DNA from: Aquanectria penicillioides
Lineage: Eukaryota; Ascomycota; Sordariomycetes; Hypocreales; Nectriaceae
Assembly (NCBI GenBank): GCA_003415625.1
Contig: PYIU01000002.1
Span: 4,774,001-4,838,000, forward strand
Length of the DNA: 64,000 nt
Direction: 5' to 3'
In this document: in pieces, positions 12,861 through 24,717 of the stretch
Position numbering within the stretch: the stretch's first letter is position 1
How the letters are laid out: every line of letters begins with the position of its first letter
Made by a program: the position numbers and the translations under genes
The notes under the pieces: generated by a model
Database searches by the model: none
Seen by the model: only the letters and a program-made list of their open reading frames with translations
Told to the model about the DNA's origin: nothing

Positions 12861-15104
12861 AACCAAGCCAGTGATCTGGCAGCTTGGAATCATCGATTTC
12901 GGAGGGGCAAAACTCTCTGCACGTTGCCCACCAAAATGTTGGGAAAGTGCTTGGGTGCGTCTCTGCGGTGTTACCTCTTGCGGCACAGCACGACCTGGTC
13001 CTTGTCAGCAAATATTCGGGAGGTAGTCGTACGAACCGGAAGATGGCCGTGGATTCCCCCAAGCGGGGGATGCGGTGTTGATAGGTCACAGCTCAAGAGC
13101 CCATGAGCTTGTTTGGGACGGAGAAGCGGCTTGGCAAGCACTGTGTGTCGCATTGAGCGAGCTGGAAAGATGCGTACACAGACGGCGGGCTCCGGTAGGC
13201 TGAAAGGCAGCTGGCAAGCGGATAAAAAGGCTGTAGGGATGAGAGTGGAAATTCGCTGGAGCCTTGACCCATGGGCACATTGACTCGGTGCAAGCAAGGC
13301 GGGATCCATTGTTAGGCGGCGCAGTAGTGTTGCCTCGCCGCATGCGTTGAGAGTGGGGGAAGCAAACACCAGGCTGTATTTATATCAAGCATGCGGCCGT
13401 ATCTATTTATGAGCAATGACTAAGTTGGCATATCCTGTAGGTTGACACAGGACAAACTCTCGAGCGGGCAATCGGTGGGAGGGGCCAGAGAAAGAGCCAA
13501 AATAGCACATCAAGCACATGCCGCTACCCGAAATAGGCCAATTCTCCATGATCGTCGCTGGGATTTGAGAGGGGTTGGGACGAATCAAAGGTGGTCGGAT
13601 TCAGGTCTAGGCTCTGGAGAGAGGGTTGCTGCGCAGATCTCGCTTCGTGACACTGGTGTGTCTTGATCCCCCAGTAGTGATGGTGATGGCGATAGTGGTC
13701 GGGGCAAGCGCCGGATATGTGCAGGCAAAGTAACCAATCTGATGCGGGCAGGCGATAAAGTGGTTGCAGTGTTTGGGAGGAGATCAACGAGGGAGACCAG
13801 GGACCAGGAATGCGCGGCACGGTGGGCGGCGGTAGTGTTGCTGTGTGAAGTGTGAAATGTGAAGTGTGAAGTGGCAGATGATATGACAAGTTGTGTCGGC
13901 GAGTTTAGAACGAATGAATGGGGGGGACACAACAGCGAGCGGTTCAGCATCTGTCTGTCTGCCTGCCTGCCTGCCTACCAAAAGTTGCTGAGCTAGGTAC
14001 GTAAGTAGGTAGTCGGGGTGGGAGCTGGACAGACATGTCAGAAGGTGCCGCATTGGATGCGGTGGTTGGATGAGGGGTCGAAAAATGGCTTTGAGACAGC
14101 GTGTGAGGGAGCGACCGGGGCATGTGTGCAAAGAGGCCCTCTCACTCTCTTTGTCATGAGTGAGTGCGGAGGTCAGGTGTGGGATACTGATTGCAGCACA
14201 GAGAATGGATAGGTGGAGAGAAGTAGTTGTGTCTCTGAGGTCTGCAAGACATGTAGCATGGAGTGTTCAGCTGGCGTTGTGCCGCTTTGCTTCTTCTAGG
14301 TATTAGGGAAGTTCTGTTTCGGATCACTTGCAGTCTGAATACGTGACAGATCGGAAGTACCTATGCCTGGGCTTCCATCTTTGTAAGATACAAGCCCAGT
14401 ACACAGAAGATTGAGGTGAGTGACGATACGTCAGGGCTCCTCTGCTTTGTCCTCTCCATCTTTTTTTTTCTCTCTTCTTTTTCAAATGCACGTTGTGTCG
14501 TTCTTCGGTCTTTTCTTCTTAGGGGGATGCAAAGAGAACCAACTCCCAGACTGACTCAATCAAGGATACGGTCGGCAAGGAAGCTAGCGACGTCAGTGGG
14601 CAGTTATGGGTTGTTCTGCCGCGCATCACAAACGGAACAACCCTTTGCTTTTTTTCGCCCCTATCTCTTTTATTTGCAGCGGTGTTGTGTTATGCGGCTT
14701 GAGACGACAAAAAATCGGTAAAGGCAGACGAGGAACAGAGAGAGGCGGCATAAGTGCGACAAGACATTGAACAAACAAACCCTGGTCCTTGGCCGCGGCG
14801 TTCAGATGATGGCGTGCAGAGCTCGAGGGCCCAGAACCAGCGTGTTGGACAGTGGATTGTGTAGCATTTGCATGTACAGCACTTGGTCGACCGAAGTCGA
14901 GACTGACAGCGCAATGCAATGCAGTGCGGTCGGTTCTGTGCTGTGCTGTGCAAGGTAAGCCGAGCAAATAACAAGGTTGTTTGTTGAGGGGAGGAGGGGG
15001 GTTTCTTAGTTCTAGTTATCATCGCACTTCCATATCCGTCAAACGTAAGATGAGCGGCGCAAGGTTGATTGCCGGCTTGAACATTTCATGACGCGGTGGA
15101 GGGC

Positions 15105-15117
15105 GGGGGGGGGGGGG
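15105..15117. repeat. Poly-G run (13 G)
   Basis: Thirteen consecutive G in intergenic DNA; the length may be misread. Confidence 0.9.
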
Positions 15118-15471
15118 CAGAATGAATGGAAGAAGAGGAAAAGTGGACTTTAGGTGACGTCCATCAACCGCTCCGGCCATATCCATCGATCCAGCTCTAA
15201 TGATAAACCTCAGAGCCTGTAGGGCGTGGGCGGTCCTCTCACAATACACAGGCAATCGTATTCCAAACGGGTGACGGAGATGGATGCTCGGTGACGGTGA
15301 GGTGATGGATGGCTCGAGGCACGCGAGGCGGCGGGGTGAGTGCTCACATGATGGTCATGGCTGCTAGACGGGGTCGTCATGGCTGCTAAACTCCTCCACA
15401 ACGGGACGTGGAGGAGGGGCCCACGGCCAAAGCGCTCCGACGAAAGTTACCTACATACTGTAGTTACCCTT

Positions 15472-15552
15472 TGGCCCATTGCCCTTGGCCCATTGCCCTT
15501 GGCCCTTGGTTCCTTGGTTCCTTGGTTCCTTGGTTCCTTGGTTCCTTGGTCC
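15472..15552. repeat. TTGGCCCATTGCCC / TTGGTTCC tandem repeats
   Basis: About 2.5 copies of a 14-base unit (TTGGCCCATTGCCC) merge into about six copies of the eight-base unit TTGGTTCC. Confidence 0.85.
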
Positions 15553-17463
15553 CAGTCCATGGCCGTCGTCACAGGGAGGGCGTAAAGGGCGGGAAATTAC
15601 TCCGTCTGCTGTGTCTGTCGTGCTGTGGACGGATGAGTGGTATGCTTACGGCCACACTGATCGGTGGGCACACTAATTATCGACTGTCCATTTGCGGAGG
15701 CTTCCGGTGCCGGCGGACGGAACTGACAGATTGAATTTCCCATGATGCTCATGTGCACACCCAACTGCATACGCATCTGGTTGAGAACGGGCTTCACCTA
15801 CAGAACACCCCTGCTTCCTTTGACCTTGGGCTCCGGCGGCCAGACGCCAGACCGAAGTACCCTCTGGTTCAAAAGATCCGCCGGTGGTAGACGGCAGGGC
15901 TGTTTTTCTTTCCCAACTATGCTCTGCGCTCCACTGCCTCTCTCTTTTCCTTTTCTTTTTTTTTTCTTCTTCTGCCTTTGCAATCCACCCTTCTGTGAGT
16001 TGGGCGCCGGCCGGTCGGGAAGCACAAAGCGCTGGGCTGCTGGCGGGCCTTGGCTGTCCCGGGCTGGTTTGGACAAGTGGGAACTCGGGCTTGGGTCCAT
16101 CCATGCTCAGCACACCTCTGTTCCCGAGCCTGACTGGGCTAGCGAGGTAGACTTCGTCTGCGCATGACCATGACTTTTGGTTGTGCTCATCATGCTCACA
16201 GTGTCTCTTTCTCCCTGTCTTGTCTCTGGTCTCTCGCCCATTCGGTTTGCGCCACTGATCATTCTGTTTGGCACTTGGCTGACCCTCCGTTTGGCTCCTT
16301 TTGGCTCCAACTCGGTTCCGTTTGCTCTGGCTCGCTCCAACGTGCAGTCTCGAGGTTCGCACGCTGCAAATTACCACGTTCTTCATGTCATGATTATCTT
16401 CCACTAGTGGCTATCTTGACCTGCGCTGCCCGTATCTGTAGAGAACTTCCAGGCTCTCACCGCATCCGGACCGCCTTGACGGTCGTCTACCAGGTATACC
16501 TTACATCCCAGAACTCTAGCTTCCTTTTTTCCCTTCGAACCCACCGTTCAGTCCCCTCGCCCGGCCGGTCTTCTTCTACTCCACCTTGTTAGGCGGCCTC
16601 GTTGGCCTACCATGCTTGACCGGCTGGACCTCCATTTACTGACTTATTATTCCCTACCTACCTGAACTGACTTGGCTTCTTACGTGCGCGCCTACTACAC
16701 ATACCAGGCCCGCTGCCAAATAAGTACATGATGGGTCCGGTCCGGCTTGGCCACCGCGGACTGCGGCCTGCCTCCGATGGGCGACTGCGACTGCAATTGC
16801 GACAAGAGGGGTGTGAAGATTTGGTTTGGTTTTCTTTTTACCTTGGCCACTTGGGTGGAGCATGTAGAGCCCGCCAGGAAGGCAAAAGCCAACCCAAGAT
16901 CCAAGAGCGAAAACTCCAGGGCTGCGCTGGCCCTTGGCCTAGACCTCAATGTGGACTTGGGAACCCTGGAACCCGAACTGGACCTCGTGGGCGCTGAGCA
17001 CAGCGAGACAGGTCAAGCCATGTCGTCGTCGTTTGGCGATACACACACTCTCACTCATTTTCTCTCACTCATGATCATTCACACAAATACGCACGCACGC
17101 ACACTCGATCGCTCACTCGCTCTAGTCTCGCACTCACACATGCCTACATACCTTACCAACCTGCCTTAGACATACGCACGCCTCCCATCCCATGCCTTCT
17201 GTCTGTACGAATACATACATGGCTCTCTACCTACCTCTATGCTTGCACCCCTCGCCCGCCTCGCCCCTCGCCCTCGTTTCTCGCCTGCCTCACCACACAC
17301 GCCTCGCACATACGCCGTGACGCCGCTGCCGGGGACGGCGACGGCGACGGGGGGCGACGGGGACCTTTCCTTGGAGTTGACATTGCCGGTGACGCCCACA
17401 CACACCCAGGCCCATTCATACCTGCTGCTGCTGCGTCCCTCATCCCTCATCCCTCATCCCTCC

Positions 17464-17496
17464 TACCTACCTACCTACCTACCTACCTACCTACCT
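17464..17496. repeat. (TACC)8 microsatellite
   Basis: About eight TACC units in noncoding DNA; a shorter copy of the same motif lies near 57077-57095. Confidence 0.92.
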
Positions 17497-17804
17497 CGTC
17501 CCTCCCTCCACATCCAATCCATATTCGTACATCCACGTCTAGACCTTCCCGCCGCCCACGCCAATTACTAGACCCAGCTGTAGACCCAAGACCCAGCTCG
17601 CCAGCCCGCGGCGGACAAAGAACAGCTGGAACTGCCTGGACGCCGCCCGTGCCTGACCCTGCAACCGAGCAAGCATCATCGCCAGGTCCAGTTCCAGCTT
17701 AGTCCTACAAGACGTGGCATTCGTTCTTTTTTTTTTCGTGGTCCTTTATTTTTTGCGTTTTTGGCTGTCCTTCCCCCGCCCATCTCTGACTGACTCTCTT
17801 TCTC

Positions 17805-17890
17805 CTCTCCGCTCACTTCACTCTTCTTCCTCTTCTTTCTCTTCTTCCTCCTCTTCCACTTCCTCCTCTTCCTCCTTCTCCTCCTTGTCA
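17805..17890. repeat. CT-rich (TTC/TCC) tract
   Basis: Nearly pure pyrimidine on the + strand, upstream of the RING gene. Such tracts are common in fungal promoters and 5' UTRs. Confidence 0.6.
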
Positions 17891-18447
17891 TCGTCACCAT
17901 CTCCTCGCCCTTCATTTATCCCCGTCAACCTCATGGTCACGGACGCTCCCTCACCCCACGGCCGCCGCTAATTAGAGCCCACCACCATCGTCATCGGCGC
18001 TATCGCCAGTCCCCGATAACGAACGACAGCCCCTCCACCGTCTCCGCCTCTGCCTATCCCCTCCAACTCCCCTCGTCTCGGCCTCCGGGGGGCTTCCTGT
18101 TCCCATGACCGCAATCGCTCCGTGTCTCCCGATCACTGCTCTGTGATCACAGCGTTTTTGCCCCGATAGTCCTAGTCCATCACTGCTTTTTTTTTAAAAA
18201 CAAGAGAAAAAAAAAACCTACCATTTATTCCCCACGTCTGCCGTCAATCAATCATCTTAGCTAGCCTACCGCTCTCTTTGCCCTCACTCCTGCCATCCAC
18301 CATTTGAAACCCCTCCACCAAGCTTCCTCTCGCCATCTTTACCGTGCTCGAGGTACGATATTGAGCGCAGGGTCTGTGACAGGCTCGACTCTCCTTCTTT
18401 CGCTCCCTGCGACAAGACCTCGCCGTCCGAGTCGACTGCCGCCCGTG

Positions 18448-20672
18448 ATGGATCCCATGGACTACGTTCTACACAATCATCCACGATCCGCCGCCCACTA
18501 CGACCCCGTCCACGCCGCCTCGGGTCCTTGGGTACCTCATCACCATCCCCAAGCCTCGCCTGCCTACCCGTGGCAGTCTCACGCTCCCAACATGCCTCAC
18601 TCCTACCCTCATCACCCACTACAACCGGCTCCGGTGCCGGGCTCGGATCCCTTCCAGCTCGCTCCGAATGGAGGCCTTCCTCCTCCAGTGCCCGGCTTCC
18701 ACAGCGGGCCGAACTCCGATAGCTTCGCTGGTCCGATGCCGCCACGACACTTCCATACTTCACCGCACCGCATGTCGGTGCCTCTCGGCGGCCTGCCGGG
18801 GAGCCATATGGGTGCTGCCAACGACGGTGCGTTCGTCAATCAGGTACCCGGAGGACGACTGAGTTTTCAAACACCCGGCAGCCTGGGGATGCCACCAGCT
18901 GGTACCAACTCGGAACCTAATTCACTGCCTCGTCCGCCTTTTTCATTGTCCGACCTCCCAACAAACGGGTTCGCCCAGCACAACAACGCTCCCCATTTCA
19001 TCGTCCCTCAGCCCCCTCCTCCAAGCTCTTTCAACTCAACTCCGCCTCGCCGAAGCCACTACTCGGCGTCTTCTCCCTCTTCCAGAGCCTTGCGTGAAGT
19101 GCAGTCCCCCACAAGTGAGTATGCCTATGTGCACCTTTTTAGCTCCCACCCCTTTGGCTTCAAAGTGACACAAGGCTTTGTTTCTCGCAGAACCTTGTCC
19201 AGCACTCGTTTCCCCCCGTGCATTTTCCCGTGCCCTTTGCTTTCATCGCTCACAAATTGAGAAGGGTCATCGCAGCCGTCTTCGGGTTCACGACGCTCTC
19301 ACCCCAGAGCACGACGGTCCATGTCTGCCCGATTTATGAATTCCGACTCCAGCCGAGATGACGAGGACGAGCTGAGCAGACAAATTTTCGTCGAGCATCC
19401 ATTCCCCAATTCAAGCCGAGCCGATACTATCGACCAGCAAGTTGACGATGCCTTGATCCGACAGCTCCAGCTAGTCCGTGGAGTCTCCACCAAGCTGGTA
19501 GCCTCCAAAATGACGCTGCGGTCGCTACAAAGCGTCAATATCGAAGACCTCCCAGAGGCAGAAAGAAGTGAGTGCTTGCCAGTACCCCCACTGGGGTGTG
19601 CAGCTAAGCGGAGAGCTGACTGCTTCGCAGCCTGTGTCATTTGCTATAATGATTACGGCGTAGAGACTCCCGAGGGTATCAACGAAGCCGCTCTACGCCT
19701 TCCGAAATGCAAACATGTTTTCGGCGACCACTGCATCAAGAAGTGGTTCGAGGACTCCGACAGCTGCCCATACTGCCGGGACAAGCTCCACTCGGAGCCT
19801 AAACAATACGGAACATCTGCCAGGGCCTTCATGAACATGATGAGAATGCGGGGCATCACTGTTCCCCCAGGGTGCGTACTTGACACCTTTGTGGTTTCCC
19901 GGAAGAGGCTCCTTTCCCTCAATGTTTTGGCTAACAAAACGCAAATAGTTTGGCGGCGACTCCGGACGAAGACTTTATCAGAGCCATAACGACATCCAGC
20001 TCGGATGCAGAACAAGGAGGCTCAACGCCTCGACAAAACTCAACAGGCGGCAGACGCTCGCCACCGGACGATGCCGGAGAGCAACAGCGTAGAACTCGAC
20101 CACGGCACAACAACCCGGATGCTCGAGAGGCCAGTCCTCCTAGTCGACCTACGTCCTTTGAAAGATCTTCACCTTCTACACCAGAGGGAAATTTGTCTTC
20201 AACCATGTTCTCACGCACGTCTCAGAGAGGTTCAGCAACCCGTCATTCTGCGCCAGCACAGAGACGAGCATGGTCTGGTCCAATGGTTGGAGTGCCAGCG
20301 GGACCCGCATCTGAGACTTCTCGACGACACGGGCTTGCACAACCATCAACTTCAATGTCTCCTTCGGCACCTACATTTTATCCCCGAAGCGGGATGGACA
20401 ATGTCAATAGAACACCAGACTTTTTTCCACTCGGGGGTCCACAACAGCAACAGCAGCACCAGCAGCGCCAGCAGCAAGTGCCATCAGGTCCTTCGAGGTT
20501 GCCGAATCCCCTGCAGTCTACTAACGGTGTAGTACGGGGGGGGCAGCATCAACACCAGCACGACGCAGCCACTATGTCGGGAACTCGACAAAATGTGAGC
20601 AATGTGCAGACAGGCATAGGTGGCAATAGTCAAGGCTCGCCTGCCCAAAACATTAGAAATCGGCCTTGGTAA
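18448..20672 (+). CDS. RING-H2 finger protein, putative E3 ubiquitin ligase
   Basis: I read five exons: 18448-19114, 19191-19207 (17 nt), 19276-19567, 19631-19871 and 19949-20672, in frame throughout and giving 646 residues. The N-terminal 220 residues are His/Pro/Ser-rich (starts MDPMDYVLHNHPRSAAHYD). After a short acidic helix region comes a RING-H2: CVIC (about residue 326), then CKHVFGDHC, then CPYC, so all eight metal ligands are present (C3H2C3). The C-terminal 240 residues are disordered, Ser/Pro/Gln-rich, with a Gln run near 20448-20478. RING proteins of this type recruit E2 enzymes; the substrate cannot be told. The 17-nt exon rests on a strong donor at 19115 and phase, but its own donor (GTTTCC) is weak; a direct splice from 19099 to 19276 is an alternative. 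The ATG at 18448 is chosen because the open frame upstream looks like leader. Confidence 0.8.
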
Positions 20673-21871
20673 CTGTCAGCGTAGCCACCCGTTGAAATGG
20701 TTGACAAACCAAGCGCTGGAGGAGATAGTGTGGCGTCCTTGCACCGCTAGCTGCTAGCAACCAGGTCTCTGTCGTTTATGAGACTATGCCGCCATAATCT
20801 GTGCGTGCGGAGAGATCGGGGATTTTTCAGGTCTTTGAGGTCATAGGCGCGGAGGTCAGGGATCCGCGTGGTCCGTACCAGTCGGCAAACGATTCGATGA
20901 CTTCGACATGGATGAATGAAATTTGCGGGGTAGACCACATGTTTATAGGGAGGGATTCGGAGGGATCATTCGGTATGGCGTTGGATCTGGCAGCACACGG
21001 CAATGCTCGATGGAAATTGCACACGGGATTTGGTGGTTTTTTTTTCTTTCCCTCTTTTTTTTTTTTTTTACGAGGATTTGTTATGGTGGTGTTAATTAAC
21101 CCACACCTAACCCCGGCACAGAGATGACAGCTAGCTGTCCTATTACAGGAGCGTAATTAGCGATGATTGCACAACCCAGCAATAAAGACATCCACTCTAT
21201 AATTATACTATGATGTATCTGTACCCGGAAAATGGATCATTATGGATTGCTTGCTAGTTGACTCTCCTCCACATGGAGTCGGCAACGTGGACCACAAGCC
21301 AAATCAAGTCCAAACTCCGCTTCTCCGCCTCAGTGCGAGGGCCGCCGCACCTGCACCCACCTCGAATGAAAGTCCAAGTCAAGTTAGCGCACCCGTGCAA
21401 CTAAACCTCATCAGTTGGTACCAAGATCGCAGCCAAGTGACCCGCGGAGCCGGGGTTTAGATATGGGTCACCAAGTCCGTTGGGATCGGCGAATCCCTGA
21501 CGACCATCGGTCGCACTCCAGCTCCGACGTAGAAGGATCTAGTTATCGGATGGAGTCTCAAGTCTTGCTCGGGGCTGATGGAGCTGTTCCAGCGGGAGAT
21601 CTCTGCCGGAAATCCGTGCCCATTGCCCAAAATGCACGAATCGCTGAGGTCGAGATAGCCCGTGGCTGTCCTCCCCGGCCGATTTAATACTGGCCTGCCA
21701 CCCCTTCTGTAGTAGCCCGTGTTTCGTGTTTCGTCCCCTGTGTTCCCGCCTCCAACCCGAATATCCGTCCCCTTCCCCCCCCCCCCCCCCCCCCAATCCT
21801 TTCTGCACAAACCGAGAGCCTCATTTTTTTTTTCTTCTCTTTTAACTTCTTCGTGGGAGAGAATATCGACA
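20673..21871. other. Intergenic region between RING and P450 genes
   Basis: No supported gene. The first 500 bp likely include the RING gene 3' UTR; a T-rich run lies near 21036-21069. A C20 run and a CT-rich leader precede the P450 start. Confidence 0.6.
21775..21794. repeat. Poly-C run (20 C)
   Basis: Twenty consecutive C about 80 bp before the P450 start codon, probably in its 5' UTR or core promoter. Confidence 0.9.
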
Positions 21872-23600
21872 ATGGCCCTTCCCTGGAAGATCATCACTGG
21901 GTGCGCTCTGGCAACCAGTTTATGGCGTGCTTGGGCTAGCAACGATTGGTCCCGATGGCATGTATTGAAGTCCTTCGGGTGGATGTGGATCGCCGGGTGC
22001 GTGTTATGGGGGATCTGGGCTGTCTGGATTTATCCTTTGTTCGTGTCGCCGCTCCGCCATCTCCCTGGACCTTCAGATAACCACTGGCTCTATGGCCAGG
22101 GTAAAAAAATTCTTGCTGAGCCTTCTGGCATGCCAATGCGAGAGTGGTAAGTCATGGCTGGCATATTGCTCTTCCGTCCCCCCACGGTGCGTACACGGGC
22201 ATTGGCTAACATACTGCTCTAGGGTGAACGAGATCGCTCACGATGGCATCATTCGGTATCGGGGTCTCTTCAACCAGGAACGTCTTTTGGTTGCTTCTCC
22301 CAAGGCATTGGCTGAGGTGCTAGTCACGAACAACTACGCGTTCGCCAAGCCCTCTGAAATGCGATGGACCATCGGGCGTATCCTCGGTGTTGGCATCGTG
22401 CTGGCTGAGGGCGAAGAGCATAAGATGCAACGCCGCAACCTGACGCCAGCCTTTGCCTTTCGACATATTAAAAACCTTTATCCCGTGTTTTGGAAAAAGG
22501 CTCGCGAGGCTACCCAGGTCATGACAACAGAGGTTGGTACTGGGCAAGGAAAGGAAGTGGAGATTATGGGATGGGCTTCTCGAGCAACATTGGACATCAT
22601 CGGTGTCGCTGGCATGGGCAGAGATTTTGGCGCAATCCAGGATGAGAATAGCGTCCTGTCCAAGACATATCGAGATGTCTTCAAACCATCCACACAAGCC
22701 AAAATCCTGGCGCTACTTGCCTTCTTCATTCCCGCATGGTTCCTCAACACACTCCCGATTCGTCGCAACGGGGATATTCAAGAGGCTGCCGACAAGATTC
22801 GTGCCATCTGTCGCGATCTAATCAACGAGAAGAAGGCCAAGTTAGCCAATAAACAAGAGGCCGACGTGGACATTCTCTCCATTGCCATTGAGAGCGGTGG
22901 CTTCTCGGATGAGAATCTTGTCGATCAGCTCATGACATTCCTCGCGGCTGGTCATGAAACGACTGCCTCGGCCATGACATGGGCCATCTACTTGCTGGCC
23001 AGGTATCCCGAGGTACAAAGCCGTCTACGAAAAGAGATCCGCGAGCGACTGCCGTCTGTGGATTCAGACGTCGACATCACTAGCACAGATATCGACCGAA
23101 TGCCATACCTCAACGCCGTCTGCAATGAGGTCCTCCGCTACTATAGCCCTGTGCCCATCACCGTCCGCCAGACAGTTCACGACACCACCATCCTGGGCCA
23201 TCCTGTTCGCCGCGGCACCCGCATCATGCTAGTCCCTTGGGCAACCAACTATGACCATTCGCTCTGGGGCTCGGACGCGGAGGTGTTCAACCCGGAGCGG
23301 TGGATGCCATCCTCCGGGGCTGATGCTGGCGCCGCTGGTGAGAAGAGTAGAGCCGCAAGCGGGGGCGCCAGCAGCAACTACGGGTTCCTAACGTTCCTGC
23401 ATGGCCCACGAAGTTGCATTGGGCAGAGCTTTGCGAAGGCGGAGTTTGCCTGTCTACTAGCGGCGTGGATCGGACGGTTCGAATTTGCCCTCGCGGACCC
23501 AGAGCTGAACGACGAGAAGAAACTGGTGATTCGAGCCGGTGTGACAGCGCGACCCGAACAAGGGATGCATGTCAAGGTAAAGGTTGTGACTGGCTACTGA
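21872..23600 (+). CDS. Cytochrome P450 monooxygenase (microsomal)
   Basis: Two exons, 21872-22146 and 22223-23600, with a 76 bp GTAAGT-TAG intron, give 550 residues, normal for a fungal P450. The N-terminus is hydrophobic (two Trp-rich segments within residues 1-60) and is followed by the proline hinge RHLPGPSDN, so the enzyme should be anchored in the ER membrane. Visible landmarks: I-helix oxygen-binding motif AGHETT (about 333-338), the ExxR helix in NEVLRYYSP, the PERW motif (FNPERW) and the heme loop FLHGPRSCIG with the Cys ligand near 490. It needs NADPH-P450 reductase. The CYP family and substrate cannot be named. No terpene, polyketide or peptide synthase is nearby, so a primary, detoxification or orphan role is as likely as secondary metabolism. 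Confidence 0.92.
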
Positions 23601-24717
23601 ATAAATCTGTGCGTTGGGCATAAGTTGTTTCCTTTTTTTTTTTTTTTTTTTCAATCTTCCCTTGACTTTTTCTCTCTCTCTCTCTCTCTCTAGTGTCTTC
23701 TCGTTTGCGGTTCCTGTACTATACGATGAACTAGGATTACCTGACCATGGTATTGGTTTTGAGGATTCTCTAAGACTGTGGAGTTTGTTGGGCACTTGGA
23801 CTGGGGAGATCAGGCCTCTATCAATAACTGATTTACTACTGGATCTTGTTGACACGCATTCCGAGCCTTTCCAAAACCACGCGTGAATGTTCAAACTAAG
23901 GCGGGCAAGGTGGTTGGCTTCTGTGAGACAAACAGGCGGTATGACCGGCACCTCAATGACGTGTTCCTGGGACTGAACACGGCTTCGCGCAAGCCAAGCG
24001 TCGAGGAGCGAAGGGATATCCAATTTCCCAGGTTCCCGGTCATTGGTGATGGTCGATTCGGAATGAAATGGCTGGTATAGGGTAAGGCACGCCAGAAAAC
24101 TGTGACAAGCCGTGGACGATAGGCTATGAGTGAAGCGACACAGCCGACGGCCAGAAGAGCGGCCATGGCACGTGTCCCTGCATGTGATTGCCAGCTGGCA
24201 ATGAGTGGAGATGACGCACCCACTCGACCAATGTGTGGCGGCCTGACGGATGATGAGTCCTTTGGCGTCGTCTATATCAGAAGATCCTTGGCGTGAACTC
24301 TCACTCTAGTCTCCGCGTGAGAGTCCTCCTCGACCACTGAATAGGCAATTCAAACCCCTGTGGGCGTTCGCCTGGTAGTCGATCCAACCCTTTCTATTTT
24401 GAAGCAAGCCCTGGACTCGGTCATTGCAGGGCTGAGACGCCAGCGGTCTCGTTTATTAAATTTTTTTTTGCGTCCTGCCAGCTCGGCTTGATTGCTCTGG
24501 CCAGAGCGAGCCCAGCGGCAGATCCAATCTCAGCCCCACCCAGGACGAGCCAACGACGGCGCCTAGCGCCTTGGTCGGGTAGAACAACCCCAGCCACCGC
24601 CTCTTTTAGCGGGCCGGCCGGTGCGACGGGGTCCCCATGAAAGCTGATCGGGAGCTGCCAAAACAAAACACCATCAAAACATCACAATCGCCCATCGACA
24701 CGCCGAACCACGGCACC
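23601..24717. other. Intergenic region before the giant gene
   Basis: No supported gene. A T-run (about 23632-23652) and a (TC)n run (about 23669-23692) lie in the likely P450 3' UTR. The rest is the promoter and leader of the giant gene; an in-frame ATG at 24637 offers an alternative, less likely start for it. Confidence 0.6.

Larger units (their letters stand above)
12861..18447. other. Long gene-poor region, including the RING gene leader
   Basis: About 5.6 kb without a supported gene. Open frames up to 243 codons (minus strand, near 15673-16404) have no recognisable domain and overlap open frames on the other strand. The DNA is rich in simple tracts: TGCC units near 13957-13977, a G13 run, TTGGTTCC units, TACC units and a CT-rich tract. 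The last 700 bp, CT-rich with A/T runs near 18188-18217, probably holds the promoter and 5' UTR of the RING gene. Confidence 0.55.

Noticed and set aside
15673..16404. Minus-strand open frame of 243 codons in the gene-poor region
   Set aside because: No recognisable domain, low complexity, and competing open frames on the other strand over the same DNA.
21872..23600. P450 as part of a secondary-metabolite cluster
   Set aside because: No synthase, transporter or cluster regulator lies nearby; neighbours are housekeeping or structural genes.
24637..24717. Upstream in-frame ATG at 24637 as leashin start
   Set aside because: The extra 27 residues lack likeness to a conserved N-terminus, and the ATG pair at 24718 has a better context; not excluded.
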